Below, piece after piece: positions 35,408-46,299 of a stretch of 64,000 bases of DNA; position 1 is the stretch's first letter; each line of letters starts with the position of its first letter. The DNA is from Spirosoma rhododendri (lineage in GTDB: Bacteria; Bacteroidota; Bacteroidia; Cytophagales; Spirosomataceae). The notes under the pieces were generated by a model that was given only the letters and a program-made list of their open reading frames with translations, was not told the DNA's origin and did not search any database. The position numbers and the translations under genes were made by a program. The stretch lies in the NCBI RefSeq assembly GCF_012849055.1, contig NZ_CP051677.1:3983001-4047000 (forward strand), written 5' to 3'.

Positions 35408-36562
35408 ATGAAACGACAGATACAGACGGCCTTGTTTGAGTTGCTGGGCATCGGACTGCTGGCAATGCAAACCGCACTCGACTGGGTGCAGGAGGCTGGT
35501 CTGTGCTGGCGTCGGCACCCGCGTGCCTGTTCGGTACTGGGTTATCTGTTTCTGACCATGGCGTTCTGCTACCACCCGCCCGTGGGGCACTGGGTTGGCG
35601 GTTTCGTTATGATGAGTCTGCCCATCGCGATACTGGCCGGGCTGGTCGCGAGTCTGTACCTGTTGCGGCAGCGTGAATTGCTGGCGGGCACGGTCGGGCT
35701 GGTGTGGCTCGCCCTGACGCTGCCCATCGGTAAGCGGCTGTTTGGGTACGGCAACGAACTGACCACCAATGTCTCGGCACCTGCCCTGAGCGTACTTAGT
35801 TTCAACGGGGAGTGCTTCGGCCCGACGGCGGCTGCGGGCATGGGTGATCTGCGGGCCGACATCGCCTGTTTTCAGGAGTATTCACCCAATGCCCAGCTGG
35901 AACATCAATACCCCGACCGGCTCACCCGGCTTACCCGCTTCGCTGGTAATCGGGAGGTGGGGCTGGCCCTGTTTTCGCGCTGTCCGATCGTTCGGCAGTA
36001 TGGCCGGATCTGGAAACGGGCGAATGCGCCCGAAATCAACGGGTTTCTCTGCGCCGACATTGCCTACGGACGGGATACGGTGCGGGTCGTCAATGTACAC
36101 CTGTGGTCGATGGGCGTGCGCGTCGAACAGGCGTACCGGGCTGGGCAAACCGGTCGTCTGAGTACCTTTTTTTCTGAGCTGGGCGACACGTTCCACCGGC
36201 TAAAGGAAGGGTTCGACCGGCGCGACGAACAGATTCGGGAAGTCGAGCAGTACGTGTCGGGGAGTCGGTACCCGGTTATTATCTGCGGTGATTTCAATGA
36301 AACACCCTTTGGTTACGCCTACGGCAAGCTGCGGATGCGGTTTCGCAATGCATTCGAAGAAGCAGGTGAAGGATTTGGTTTCACCCTCAACCGCCATCCG
36401 TACTGCGTTCGTATCGATCAGCAGTTCTTCAGCGCCGACTGGTACGTAACCTCCTGCCGGACGCTGTCGGGCGTCACCTTCTCCGACCATTTTCCCGTGA
36501 TGGCCCGCTACGTGCTTAAAAAATCGCTGGCGCAGTCGCCGGGTATGCTGGCGCAGCGGTAG
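35408..36562 (+). CDS. Endonuclease/exonuclease/phosphatase (EEP) family protein with N-terminal membrane segments
   Basis: 384 residues. Three hydrophobic helices lie in the first 115 residues (e.g. MSLPIAILAGLVASLYLL). The EEP catalytic domain follows (about 120-370). Motifs: VLSFNGECF (near-N-terminal metal site, Asn-Gly-Glu), CFQEY (Glu), VVNVHLWS (His), VIICGDFNETPFGYAYGKLR (Asp/Asn), and FSDHFPVMARYVL (Asp-His at the end). The fold covers nucleases, phosphodiesterases and lipid phosphatases; membrane anchoring suggests a surface or periplasmic phosphoesterase. Family is clear, substrate is not. Confidence 0.88.
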   Translation: MKRQIQTALFELLGIGLLAMQTALDWVQEAGLCWRRHPRACSVLGYLFLTMAFCYHPPVGHWVGGFVMMSLPIAILAGLVASLYLLRQRELLAGTVGLVWLALTLPIGKRLFGYGNELTTNVSAPALSVLSFNGECFGPTAAAGMGDLRADIACFQEYSPNAQLEHQYPDRLTRLTRFAGNREVGLALFSRCPIVRQYGRIWKRANAPEINGFLCADIAYGRDTVRVVNVHLWSMGVRVEQAYRAGQTGRLSTFFSELGDTFHRLKEGFDRRDEQIREVEQYVSGSRYPVIICGDFNETPFGYAYGKLRMRFRNAFEEAGEGFGFTLNRHPYCVRIDQQFFSADWYVTSCRTLSGVTFSDHFPVMARYVLKKSLAQSPGMLAQR

Positions 36563-36622
36563 CCGGCTCAAACAAATTCAGGCTGAAACGGATTAGAACC
36601 GGAGAAACCGCACTCACCGTCT

Positions 36623-37228
36623 ATGCCCCTGCTCGTTCTGGTTCGCCACGGCCAATCGCAATTCAATCTGGAAAACCGCTTTACCGGTAGTGTCGATACC
36701 CCGCTGACTAAGCTGGGGCGTCATGAAGCCCGCGAAGCCGGTATACTGCTCAAACACGACCGCTTCACGATCGGCTTTACGTCGGTGCTGCAACGTGCCA
36801 TCGACACGATGAGCATCATCCTCCACGAAACGGGGCAGACCGACCTGCCTGTCGAACGCAATGCGGCCCTCAACGAGCGGATGTACGGCGATTTGCAGGG
36901 AACAAACAAAGAAGAAGCCGGAAAACGGTTTGGCGACGATCAGGTGTACCGCTGGCGCCGGAGCTATGACGAGCGGCCACCCAACGGGGAGAGCCTGCAC
37001 GACACCGTCGACCGGGTGGTTCCATATTTTGAGCAGCAGATCTTACCCCACCTCAATCGCAACGAACCCGTACTGATCGTTGCCCACGGCAATAGCCTGC
37101 GGGCGTTGCTGATGCGACTGGAGGAAATTAGCCCCGAACACATCGAAACCGTTGAACTGGCGACGGGTGTACCCCGGCAGTACGAGTACGATCCGCTAAC
37201 CGGCGAATTTCAATTGCTCGGAAAATAA
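36623..37228 (+). CDS. gpmA: 2,3-bisphosphoglycerate-dependent phosphoglycerate mutase
   Basis: 201 residues of the histidine phosphatase superfamily. LVRHGQSQFNLENRFTG holds the phosphorylated His, LNERMYGDLQGTNK the catalytic Glu, YDERPPNGESLHDT the substrate-binding loop, and VAHGNSLRALLMRLE the second His. It interconverts 3- and 2-phosphoglycerate in glycolysis. It is somewhat shorter than the 230-250 residues of the E. coli enzyme, as often in Bacteroidota, but all motifs are present. It is probably a monocistronic gene. Confidence 0.92.
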   Translation: MPLLVLVRHGQSQFNLENRFTGSVDTPLTKLGRHEAREAGILLKHDRFTIGFTSVLQRAIDTMSIILHETGQTDLPVERNAALNERMYGDLQGTNKEEAGKRFGDDQVYRWRRSYDERPPNGESLHDTVDRVVPYFEQQILPHLNRNEPVLIVAHGNSLRALLMRLEEISPEHIETVELATGVPRQYEYDPLTGEFQLLGK

Positions 37229-37527
37229 GCGGCCCGTAAAGGTCCCGGTTGGTGCAGCTTACCGCACATGGGTCGCTACTAACCAACCCCTGAACTATCT
37301 GAGCGCAATTCAGTGCGTGGGTCAGCGGTTGCAGCGGGGTAGTGCCTCCAGATTTTTCCTATTTATATAAAGCTTGTTTGCCTGGTGTCGTAATGCATCT
37401 GGCACAGTTGCGAGCATAGTAATCTACATGTTACCAAAAAGACATAAAAAAATACTTTTTGTTTTTAATAATATATTTATGAATATTGTAACGTAATAGA
37501 TTTCCATGTGCTAACCGACTTTGGAAC
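37229..37527. other. Intergenic region with a very AT-rich block
   Basis: No gene is seen. Bases 37430-37500 are strikingly AT-rich (runs such as AAAAAAATACTTTTTG) against a GC-rich background. This is probably the promoter of the small gene at 37528. Confidence 0.45.
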
Positions 37528-37866
37528 ATGATCTGGACATTGCATAAGCGAGCAGCAAAAGCGGCATTCATGAGTACGGCGGCTGCGCTAATGGGCAGGC
37601 ACGCCGACCGCGTCCGGCAGCAGCGGCTACTTGGCCAGATCGACCGGGTTATTTCTCGCCTGAAACAGGCTCATAGTTTGCATCCGGCCTGGTTGAAACA
37701 ACAGTACGGAACCCTCGATGGGTATCTGAAGTGCCACTTGTCGGCCGACGATTGGCAATACGTTTTACAAATTCGTCAGGCCGAGTTACCTAACGAACGA
37801 CCGGTTCCGGGCCGATTCCGCGCTGATAACATACCCGCCCCCGCCCCGAACTTGGTAAGTCAGTAA
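37528..37866 (+). CDS. Hypothetical small basic protein
   Basis: 112 residues, no family recognised. The body is helical and basic (RHADRVRQQRLLGQIDRVIS, RLKQAHSLHPAWLKQQYGTL), followed by LDGYLKCHLSADDWQYVLQI and a Pro-rich tail. Codon-position composition is consistent with coding, and an AT-rich block precedes it. An internal ATG at residue 15 is an alternative start. Confidence 0.6.
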   Translation: MIWTLHKRAAKAAFMSTAAALMGRHADRVRQQRLLGQIDRVISRLKQAHSLHPAWLKQQYGTLDGYLKCHLSADDWQYVLQIRQAELPNERPVPGRFRADNIPAPAPNLVSQ

Positions 37867-38459
37867 TCCTGCGACAAGATCTGTGTAGCCGGTCTGCCAA
37901 CGCCCGCTGAAGATACGCGCATTGATCCGTTCGGATTTGTTTCGCTGGCGTATTCGTCAGCCACTACCTGGAAAACCTCATTACAGAATTCACAGAGCAT
38001 CATTGGATACGCGTCGATGCGTGAGGGTGCAGCACAACTCCTGCTGGTTGTGTGAGTGCAGGCCATCAGTGGCCTTTCGCGCTGTTGTGAATCAGCGCGC
38101 GTTACGGCTACAGCCAATCCTGTCTACAAAATAATCAGGTCTGTTTCCTTTCGTACCGACGCCATAAACGGGCTGCCGGGCATGTGTTGTCAGTGCGCAA
38201 AAAAGTCAACCGCTCACGGCCAATTTCTCCTGTCGTCGGGACCTCCCTGACCGACATCACCTTGTTTTGCGCGTAAACCGGCAATACCCAGGGCAGGAGG
38301 TATCCGGCCCTGCACTGGCTATGAATTGGTCAAATAGTGAGAATTCGCATACCAACTGTGTGCGTTGGTACACATTTCGCACGAAAGGAAAGCTAACTGC
38401 GTTACGTAGTTTACGAATGCATGTCCAATAATAAGGACAGTTAACACACTCGACGTTTT
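37867..38459. other. 593-bp stretch without a confident gene
   Basis: A minus-strand frame at 37860-38066 could encode 68 residues starting MACTHTTSRSC, with a CEFCNEVFQ pair of cysteines that might bind zinc. I rate it at about 0.25 because there is no family match and it overlaps the preceding gene tail-to-tail. The rest shows no coding signal. A direct leader for the next small gene is possible near 38440. Confidence 0.4.
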
Positions 38460-38711
38460 ATGAACATTTATCATCAAGCTGCTAGTGCCGGTCGGTACCC
38501 GCAGCTAATCCAGACGCTGCTCAACACGGCCAGTCCGCAGACGGCCAAGTACCAGGGCCACGCCGTACGCCCAGACTATACCTGCGGGGTCGTAGTTCGC
38601 ACCGCCGACGGCTTCAAAACGATTACGCTGCCAGTCCTGGCGCTGGAACTGATGGCCGACGGTATCGTTACCGACAAAGACCGTGATTCTATCCGACACC
38701 AACTGGAGTAG
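38460..38711 (+). CDS. Hypothetical small protein
   Basis: 83 residues: MNIYHQAASAGRYPQLIQTL, then TAKYQGHAVRPDYTCGVVVR, then DGFKTITLPVLALELMADGI and an acidic end. It has protein-like composition and a clear terminator 45 bases downstream, supporting a real transcript. No family recognised. Confidence 0.6.
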   Translation: MNIYHQAASAGRYPQLIQTLLNTASPQTAKYQGHAVRPDYTCGVVVRTADGFKTITLPVLALELMADGIVTDKDRDSIRHQLE

Positions 38712-38755
38712 GCATAGCATTTATCCAGCGGGTCAGCCGTTTTGCAGAGAAACAA

Positions 38756-38786
38756 AAAAGCCTGTGACCATTGGTCGCAGGCTTTT
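38756..38786 (+). terminator. Rho-independent terminator
   Basis: AAAAGCCTGTGACC and GGTCGCAGGCTTTT (one wobble) around ATT, positions 38756-38786, downstream of the 83-residue gene. Confidence 0.85.
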
Positions 38787-39163
38787 CGCTTCTATCCACA
38801 CCATTCACGCCCGAAACGAGCGTGTTTGATACATCAAAGTACCGAATCAAAACGCTATAAGAAAAGCGTTAATTGATTTATAATTATGCAAAAAGGGCTC
38901 TGAAAGCCTCTAAACCAGTATTTGGACAGCCCGTAGGCTAAGTTTCTCGGATGATAAATGCCACATGCTGAGCCGTCTATGCCTGAAAGACAAGTGCCTC
39001 ACAAAAGCTACGCAAAAAAGTTGTTTATCTAACTCATTGTATCAAAAAAGAGCAATTCTTTTGAGTTAACGGTAACAAACTGCCCAATCGGCTATCAACA
39101 TATTCGGTCTTAAATGTGACATAGGGCCTGTAGCTGCTGCGGGCCGGTGGAGTCAGTACTGGA
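38787..39163. other. AT-rich gene-free stretch
   Basis: No open frame with protein-like content. It is AT-rich compared with the rest and holds a small AACGCT/AGCGTT dyad at 38851-38870. Together with the coding relic at 39164-39334 it looks like eroded sequence beside the tRNA. Confidence 0.45.
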
Positions 39164-39334
39164 TCAGGCCAATTGCTTTACAACACTGCGGAAACTAAGC
39201 AGGGCCGCTTCCGGATTCTCCACGATGTTGCTAGCCAGTTCATCGGGTTGGGGCAGATTTACCGGGTTACATTATCAGATCTGCAATCTCCTTCTTCGAC
39301 GCATCATTTTTAGGTAAATGGTCAAAATGGTCAC
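39164..39334 (-). pseudogene. Broken small coding remnant near tRNA-Val
   Basis: On the minus strand, VTILTIYLKNDASKKEIADL ends in a stop at 39267. Eight bases on, in another frame, a protein-like stretch continues (LPQPDELASNIVENPEAALL then SFRSVVKQLA) to a stop at 39164. The two pieces together read like one short protein split by a frameshift, or two eroded genes. The first piece faintly recalls the C-terminus of RelE/HigB toxins, which I cannot confirm. No good start codon is present. Confidence 0.3.
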
Positions 39335-39403
39335 GTTGAAACGATGTGTTAGATACTTAAATAGCTACCTATCCCGGATGAACCAAACCGCAGAAACGCA
39401 AAA

Positions 39404-39430
39404 ATCCCCAAAGCAACCTGCTTCGGGGAT
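39404..39430 (-). terminator. Terminator after tRNA-Val
   Basis: On the minus strand ATCCCCGAAGCA pairs with TGCTTTGGGGAT (one wobble) and is followed by TTTT. It starts 9 bases after the tRNA CCA end. Confidence 0.82.
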
Positions 39431-39438
39431 CGGGTTTG

Positions 39439-39516
39439 TGGTAGGAAGTAGCGGGCTCGAACCGCTGACCTCTGCTCTGTCAAAGCAGCGCTCTGAACCA
39501 ACTGAGCTAACCTCCT
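39439..39516 (-). tRNA. tRNA-Val (anticodon GAC)
   Basis: On the minus strand the acceptor AGGAGGT pairs with ACTTCCT (one G-T), T8-A9 precedes the GCTC D-stem, and the anticodon stem CTGCT/AGCAG encloses TTGACAG with anticodon GAC. The T-arm is AGCGG-TTCGAGC-CCGCT. Discriminator A and an encoded CCA end at 39439. GAC reads GUC/GUU valine codons. A terminator follows at once; the MFS gene lies just upstream on the same strand. Confidence 0.95.
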
Positions 39517-39530
39517 TTGCTGTTGCAAAA

Positions 39531-40853
39531 CTAGGCAACTTCTTCGGCTTCCCAACGTGGGCGGTAAACTTTTTGCGATGGAATACGCCACAAAAGCCCT
39601 AACCCAATGACAAACAGCACCAGTAGCCCCAGCACCGAATTGCGCATACTACCCGTTAGTTGCTCGATCAGGCCGTAGACGAGCGTGCCCAACACGATCG
39701 ACAGCTTTTCGGTGATGTCGTAGAAGCTGAAATACGATGCCGTGTCGGCGGTGGGGGGGATGAGTTTGGCGTAGGTCGAGCGGGAGAGCGATTGAATGCC
39801 ACCCATAACCAGCCCCACGACGGCCGCCAGTCCGAAAAACTGCGTCTCGCTGCTGACGTAGTAAGCCCCGGCGCAGATGCCGATCCAGACCACGACGGCG
39901 ATCATCAGGGCGTGGGTGTTGCCAAGCGCTTCCGACAGTCGGGAGAACAGGTAAGCCCCCGCGATGGCTACGAGTTGAATCAGCAGGATGGTGACGATCA
40001 GGCTGGTCGAGGGGAGTTTCAGTTCGTCGCTGCCGAAGATGGTGGCCACGTACATCACCGTTTGTACGCCCATGTTGTACACGAAAAAGGCGACCAGAAA
40101 TCGCTTCGCCAGCGGCAGGCCGTTGAGCTGACGCCAGACTTTACCCAGCTCACGGAAGCCGTTCAGCAGGTAATTGCCCGTCTGGGCAACCCCGGCAGTA
40201 GCTTTGCGGATTCCATCGGGTAACTGGCGGAAGGGTATCTGCGCGAAGCCGATCCACCACAGCCCGACCGTCAGGAAAGCCAGCCGCGACGCCAGTCCTT
40301 CGCTGATATTGCCGAACCAGTCGCGCTTGAGAATAACCACCAGGTTCAGCACCATCAGCAGCACCGAGCCAATGTACCCCATCGAAAAGCCCCGCGCACT
40401 CACCCGGTCAAACTGATCTTCGGTGGCGATGTCGGGCAGGTACGAGTTGTAAAAAACGATGCTGCCACTCCAGCCGATTAGGCTGAGCCAGAAGCAGATG
40501 ACGGCGAAGGTGGTAGTTTCCTGTGTGAAGAAATACAGCAGACTGCAACTGATGGCGCCCGTGTAGCAGAAGGCTTTCATAAACGCTTTTTTTCGCCCGC
40601 TATAATCGGCGATGGCCGAGAAGATAGGGGAGAGCAGCGCCGTCAGCAGGAAAGCCGCCGAGATGGTGTAGGAGAACAGAACCGTATTTTTGACCGAAAA
40701 CCCCAGAAAGTCGATCATCGGGCCACCCGCGTCGTTAAGGGCCGTTGCCGAGAAGTACACCGGAAAAATGCTCGACACGATGACCAGCGCATGCGCCGAG
40801 TTAGCCCAGTCATAAAACGTCCAGGCGGTAAGCGTACGGGGATCGTTCCTCAT
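39531..40853 (-). CDS. MFS transporter, UMF1 / Atg22-like family
   Basis: 440 residues with about 12 predicted transmembrane helices. The N-terminus TAWTFYDWANSAHALVIVSS is the hallmark of the UMF1 (Atg22-like) branch, followed by SAAFLLTALLSPIFSAIADYSGRKK (the motif-A-like loop). A second half begins near residue 235. MGGIQSLSRSTYAKLIPPTA resembles the family's loop 10-11. Atg22-like proteins export amino acids or small solutes in yeast; bacterial substrates are mostly unknown. The gene ends 15 bases from the start of tRNA-Val on the same strand. Confidence 0.9.
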   Translation of the reverse strand: MRNDPRTLTAWTFYDWANSAHALVIVSSIFPVYFSATALNDAGGPMIDFLGFSVKNTVLFSYTISAAFLLTALLSPIFSAIADYSGRKKAFMKAFCYTGAISCSLLYFFTQETTTFAVICFWLSLIGWSGSIVFYNSYLPDIATEDQFDRVSARGFSMGYIGSVLLMVLNLVVILKRDWFGNISEGLASRLAFLTVGLWWIGFAQIPFRQLPDGIRKATAGVAQTGNYLLNGFRELGKVWRQLNGLPLAKRFLVAFFVYNMGVQTVMYVATIFGSDELKLPSTSLIVTILLIQLVAIAGAYLFSRLSEALGNTHALMIAVVVWIGICAGAYYVSSETQFFGLAAVVGLVMGGIQSLSRSTYAKLIPPTADTASYFSFYDITEKLSIVLGTLVYGLIEQLTGSMRNSVLGLLVLFVIGLGLLWRIPSQKVYRPRWEAEEVA

Positions 40854-40863
40854 ATCAATGAGC

Positions 40864-40946
40864 GATTGAGTGAATGAGTGATTGAGTGAATAAATCTGTG
40901 TTGCGTCAGCTTATTCAATCAGTCAATAACTCAATCACTCATTCAT
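40864..40946. repeat. GAGTGAATGAGTGATTGAG-type palindromic repeat
   Basis: GATTGAGTGAATGAGTGATT on the left pairs imperfectly with AACTCAATCACTCATTCATT on the right, around a short loop. It fills the gap between the lipoprotein and MFS genes on the minus strand. It is related to the copy at 10574-10660. Confidence 0.65.
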
Positions 40947-41411
40947 TTACAGTACCGGTTTAAACTCAAGATTGATGGGTGTCGTTTTGCCGTCGACGGG
41001 GGCTTGCTGGCGCAGAATCAGCGTGCTGCGGTTGAGCTGGACGATGGGGAAGTTGCCGTTGAACCCGGTAACGACCACGTCCATCGACTGATTGTCGCTG
41101 GCTAGTTTCCAGGTGCCCTGGTTGATGACCTGATTCGATTGTTTGGGGTCGAGTGCGCGGACGGTGTTGTCGTTGCGAAACTGCATGCTCAGACTAAACA
41201 GCACCGACGTGGCCAGGTTGAGCCGACTTTGGTTGATTGTCTGCCCGTCCGTCGTGGTTACGTTGCTGACCTGCCAGTTGTTGGCGACCAGCAGGCCCGT
41301 CTGCGAAGTGGGGTTGTTGTCGTCCTTGTTGCAGCCTGTTGTGAATGCCAGAAACAGCAGGGCGACGGCCAGCAGGCGGAGGGTGTATGCGGAAAAACGA
41401 GGTGTAATCAT
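40947..41411 (-). CDS. Small lipoprotein, lipocalin-like
   Basis: 154 residues. The signal peptide ends in a lipobox, AFTTGC, with Cys27 lipidated; CNKDDNNP follows. The mature part is beta-rich: LLVANNWQVSNVTTTDG, FRNDNTVRALDPKQ, NQGTWKLASDNQSMDVVV, LNRSTLILRQQ. This is the pattern of small Bacteroidota lipocalin-like lipoproteins (TWKL...). Likely periplasmic-facing or surface; function unknown. Confidence 0.75.
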   Translation of the reverse strand: MITPRFSAYTLRLLAVALLFLAFTTGCNKDDNNPTSQTGLLVANNWQVSNVTTTDGQTINQSRLNLATSVLFSLSMQFRNDNTVRALDPKQSNQVINQGTWKLASDNQSMDVVVTGFNGNFPIVQLNRSTLILRQQAPVDGKTTPINLEFKPVL

Positions 41412-41526
41412 GGTCGTTGATTTGATTGCCTAACGAACTGATCCGGGCTGGCATTGTTAGGGTACGGCCCGCCAGCTTCGGCGGCTACGGGGCTAAATTT
41501 CCATAGATTTGCCCAAAATACAAGGT

Positions 41527-43176
41527 ATGCGGAATCGATTGAGCGTCTGGTACGGGCTGGCGGCACTGATGGGGCTTCTATCTGGCGGGGGCGCGTCGGC
41601 ACAGCAGCAGTGCGCTACGGCGTTGAACTTCACGCCTGTTAGCCAGGCCAATCGGATCGAGTGGAGCAAGTTTCCGACGTTTTCGCTACCCTTCCCCGTC
41701 ATCTACAGCGGTCCCCGGCTGGGCGACACGCAGGCCAGTCCGCTGGCGCACGGCTTTGCCCAGCTGGGCAATATCACGGAGCGCGAAGCTGCACTGACGA
41801 CCAGCGCGCAGCGGGCTATAATCTATTACGGTGTTGCCTACGGATTGGGGCAGCCGTGGGAGCAGATCGAGAGTCCGTGGAATAACAATCTGACGGCTTA
41901 CCGCGCCAACTGGGAAAACTGGATGATTGGCGTGTCGGGTGGGCAGAAAAACGCGGCCGGGCAGTATGTGCTACCCATCAGCCGACTCGTACTTGATATA
42001 GAGCGGATTCTGGAAACCGACACGCAGATTCTTCGTATCAAAACAAACAGTCTGGTGCCGCAGCAGTACCGGAGTCTGTCTGATGCTGAGTTTCTGGTGG
42101 CCTACAAACGGGCTATCCGAAATCTGTACGCTGAAGCGGCCCGCTACATCCGGCAACGGTCGGACCTGAGCAACATCGCCCTGAGTGGATATGCTGACAC
42201 GCCCATCCTGAATAACGCCCTCAATATTACCACGTTTTCCTGGGCCGACTGGACAACCAACCTGAACCGGGTCAATTACCTGACGAACGATTCAACCAAC
42301 AGCCGCCCTGGTGGGCCGTATTACGAGCAGCTGACGGAAATGGCTCCGTCGGGGTATTATTACTACGATTACCCCAACCCCTTTGCCCGCGATTATTTGC
42401 CGTATCTGCTGTTTCAGATTGAGGTCAATCGGGCGTGGAGCAGCAAACCCATCGTGCCGTTTGTGGGGTTGCGCTATCACCCGTCGTCGAGTAGTTATCC
42501 GGGTTTCGTGCAGCCGTTTATGGCCGAAGCGACGGCTATCTTTCCCGTCTTTTCGGGCGCAGCCGGACTGTGGCTCTGGGACGACCCGACGCTGGAAAGC
42601 TCCCGCTCGGATGTGTACGCGTCTTACGAGTACTTTACGCACGGCCTGTATCGGCTATCGCAGTTCAGCGATATGTTTCAGGGTAGCTACGAACGGGTTA
42701 TCGAAACGCCCGCCCGCGACCTGATGGAGAAGCAGTTGCCGGTATGGCGGGGTATTGTCAAGGGTAATAATATTCTGATTGCGGCTCATAATTCCTACGC
42801 GGCTGAAGGGCAGCAGACCAGCCTAACGGTGCGCTACAAAAACTGGCAGCAAACAATTCAGCTGACGGGCCGGGAGGTGTACTTGTGTCGCTTCGATATG
42901 AGCGTCGTAACGGGTACTGAGCCGACCATACCCACCGTCAGTGTATTTCCCAACCCCACCAGCACCAGCCTTACAGTGTCATTCGGTCAGCTACCCACCA
43001 ACCCGACTAGGCTGACATTGGCCGACGTAACCGGTCGTGCCGTCGGCCAATGGCCCGTCACCAATGCGACACAGATGCTGAACGTAGCCTCTCTCCCCAC
43101 CGGAACGTACGTGCTGACGATCAGCACCGACGGTGGTCGTCAAACCCACAAAGTAATCCTGAACCGTGACCGCTGA
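41527..43176 (+). CDS. Secreted protein of unknown function with T9SS sorting domain
   Basis: 549 residues. The signal peptide ends at about 25 (GGGASAQ). The large middle region (about 30-440) is not a domain I recognise; it is rich in Trp/Tyr (WSKFPTFSLPFPVIYSGP, YGVAYGLGQPWEQIESPWNN, YYYYDYPNPFARDYLPYLLF), somewhat like secreted glycan-acting enzymes, with several conserved-looking Asp/Glu. The C-terminus carries a type A sorting domain (VSVFPNPTSTSLTVSF, LPTGTYVLTISTDGG). I start at 41527, where the signal peptide begins. The palindromic repeat region follows directly. Confidence 0.8.
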   Translation: MRNRLSVWYGLAALMGLLSGGGASAQQQCATALNFTPVSQANRIEWSKFPTFSLPFPVIYSGPRLGDTQASPLAHGFAQLGNITEREAALTTSAQRAIIYYGVAYGLGQPWEQIESPWNNNLTAYRANWENWMIGVSGGQKNAAGQYVLPISRLVLDIERILETDTQILRIKTNSLVPQQYRSLSDAEFLVAYKRAIRNLYAEAARYIRQRSDLSNIALSGYADTPILNNALNITTFSWADWTTNLNRVNYLTNDSTNSRPGGPYYEQLTEMAPSGYYYYDYPNPFARDYLPYLLFQIEVNRAWSSKPIVPFVGLRYHPSSSSYPGFVQPFMAEATAIFPVFSGAAGLWLWDDPTLESSRSDVYASYEYFTHGLYRLSQFSDMFQGSYERVIETPARDLMEKQLPVWRGIVKGNNILIAAHNSYAAEGQQTSLTVRYKNWQQTIQLTGREVYLCRFDMSVVTGTEPTIPTVSVFPNPTSTSLTVSFGQLPTNPTRLTLADVTGRAVGQWPVTNATQMLNVASLPTGTYVLTISTDGGRQTHKVILNRDR

Positions 43177-43554
43177 TTTCTGTGATTTTTTCTGAACTGT
43201 GATTTTTATGATTGCACTGATGGACTGTGATTGTCTTGAACCGCCGGGCGGCCCCGTGTGATTTATATGATTGCACTGATGGACTATGATTAAAAATAGA
43301 AATCAGGGTAATCCATCAATTATGTAAATCACACGGGGCCGCCCGGCGGTTCAAAATAATCCTTGACTGTGATTAGGACAGAAATCAGGGTAATCAAATA
43401 ATCAGCGGTAATCAAAGTTCAAGACAATCATCAGGGCAATCAACTAATCATAAAAATCATAGTTCAGACAAATCACGGTTCAAGACAATCATAGTCTATC
43501 AGTGCAATCACAAAAATCATAGTTCAAGACATATAGTTCAAGACTAACAGCCCG
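43177..43554. repeat. Large nested inverted-repeat region (AATCAGGGTAATC family)
   Basis: A perfect 29-base inverted repeat (43236-43264 / 43326-43354, core CCGCCGGGCGGCCCCGTG) is nested inside a 49-base imperfect one (43193-43241 / 43478-43526, about five differences). The rest is built from AATCAGGGTAATC, AATCATAGTTC and CTGTGATT words. The 29-base core recurs at 50328-50356. There is no coding content. It lies between the T9SS gene and the YyaL-type gene. Confidence 0.85.
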
Positions 43555-45597
<2,043 letters not shown>

Positions 45598-45610
45598 CGC
45601 TGCCTGTTCG

Positions 45611-45649
45611 CCGGGTTTCTGCGCTGAAAACAAGGGTGCAGAAACCCGG
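45611..45649 (+). terminator. 12-bp perfect hairpin after the YyaL-type gene
   Basis: CCGGGTTTCTGC (45611-45622) and GCAGAAACCCGG (45638-45649) are exact complements, starting 14 bases after the stop. No long T-run. Confidence 0.6.
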
Positions 45650-45782
45650 TGAGCGCAGGTTTATGAGCCTGAGTAAGGTCAGTAATCTGGGTGACAAGCA
45701 TCTGGCAGTGCGCTGATACGGGTCATGGTCGTGCTGGTGAAGCTGCCGTTGTTTTGTGTCGTTAAGTAAACGCACAACGATC

Positions 45783-46112
45783 ATGGCAACGCTTTCACAC
45801 ACATCCGCTTACACCAGTACCCCAACCAATAAATGGCTGGCCCGCTACCAAAAATTCGTCACCGATGGTGAGTTTAACCGGACGGGCTGGGCGGCTACGG
45901 CGTTGGCTGTTCAGGGGTGTATCCTGTCGCCCACGCTACTGTTGACGATGGCGTACCTGGGCGGGGGCGACTGGCAATTCCTGACCGGGATGCTTTGTTT
46001 TCTGCTGGTGCTGATTCCAATTCTGGCCGCCATGCCGCTGAAAACCCTTGTCCCCGCGTTCGTCCTCAGCTTCGTTATTCAGGCCGCTATCATTCTGCTG
46101 AATATCCTGTAA
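45783..46112 (+). CDS. Small integral membrane protein
   Basis: 109 residues, no family recognised. Three hydrophobic stretches follow a polar N-terminus: TALAVQGCILSPTLLLTMAY, LTGMLCFLLVLIPILAAM and LVPAFVLSFVIQAAIILLNIL (the last is C-terminal). I used the ATG at 45783, preceded by an AACGATC context, over 45756. A hairpin follows. Likely an inner-membrane protein. Confidence 0.7.
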   Translation: MATLSHTSAYTSTPTNKWLARYQKFVTDGEFNRTGWAATALAVQGCILSPTLLLTMAYLGGGDWQFLTGMLCFLLVLIPILAAMPLKTLVPAFVLSFVIQAAIILLNIL

Positions 46113-46189
46113 GCAGTTGTTCAGGAAATCGTTTCGAGGTTGTACAATCGCTGTTTTTGTCATCCCGACACAGAAAAAGACTCCCCAAC

Positions 46190-46231
46190 AATGAATCGCC
46201 CGGCTGCTACCAAACAGTCGGGCGGTTCATT
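46190..46231 (+). terminator. Hairpin after the small membrane protein gene
   Basis: AATGAATCGCCCG (46190-46202) and CGGGCGGTTCATT (46219-46231) pair with one mismatch. It lies between the convergent small membrane protein and hypothetical genes and could serve both. Confidence 0.6.
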
Positions 46232-46299
46232 AGTAGGGTAGTTGGTCGTTACCAGGCCAGCAGTGTCAGACCCGACACCATCAGTACTCCGGCCTCAGG

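Noticed and set aside
43177..43554. CRISPR array
   Set aside because: The repeats are palindromic words of varying spacing with no constant spacer length, and no cas genes are in the window.
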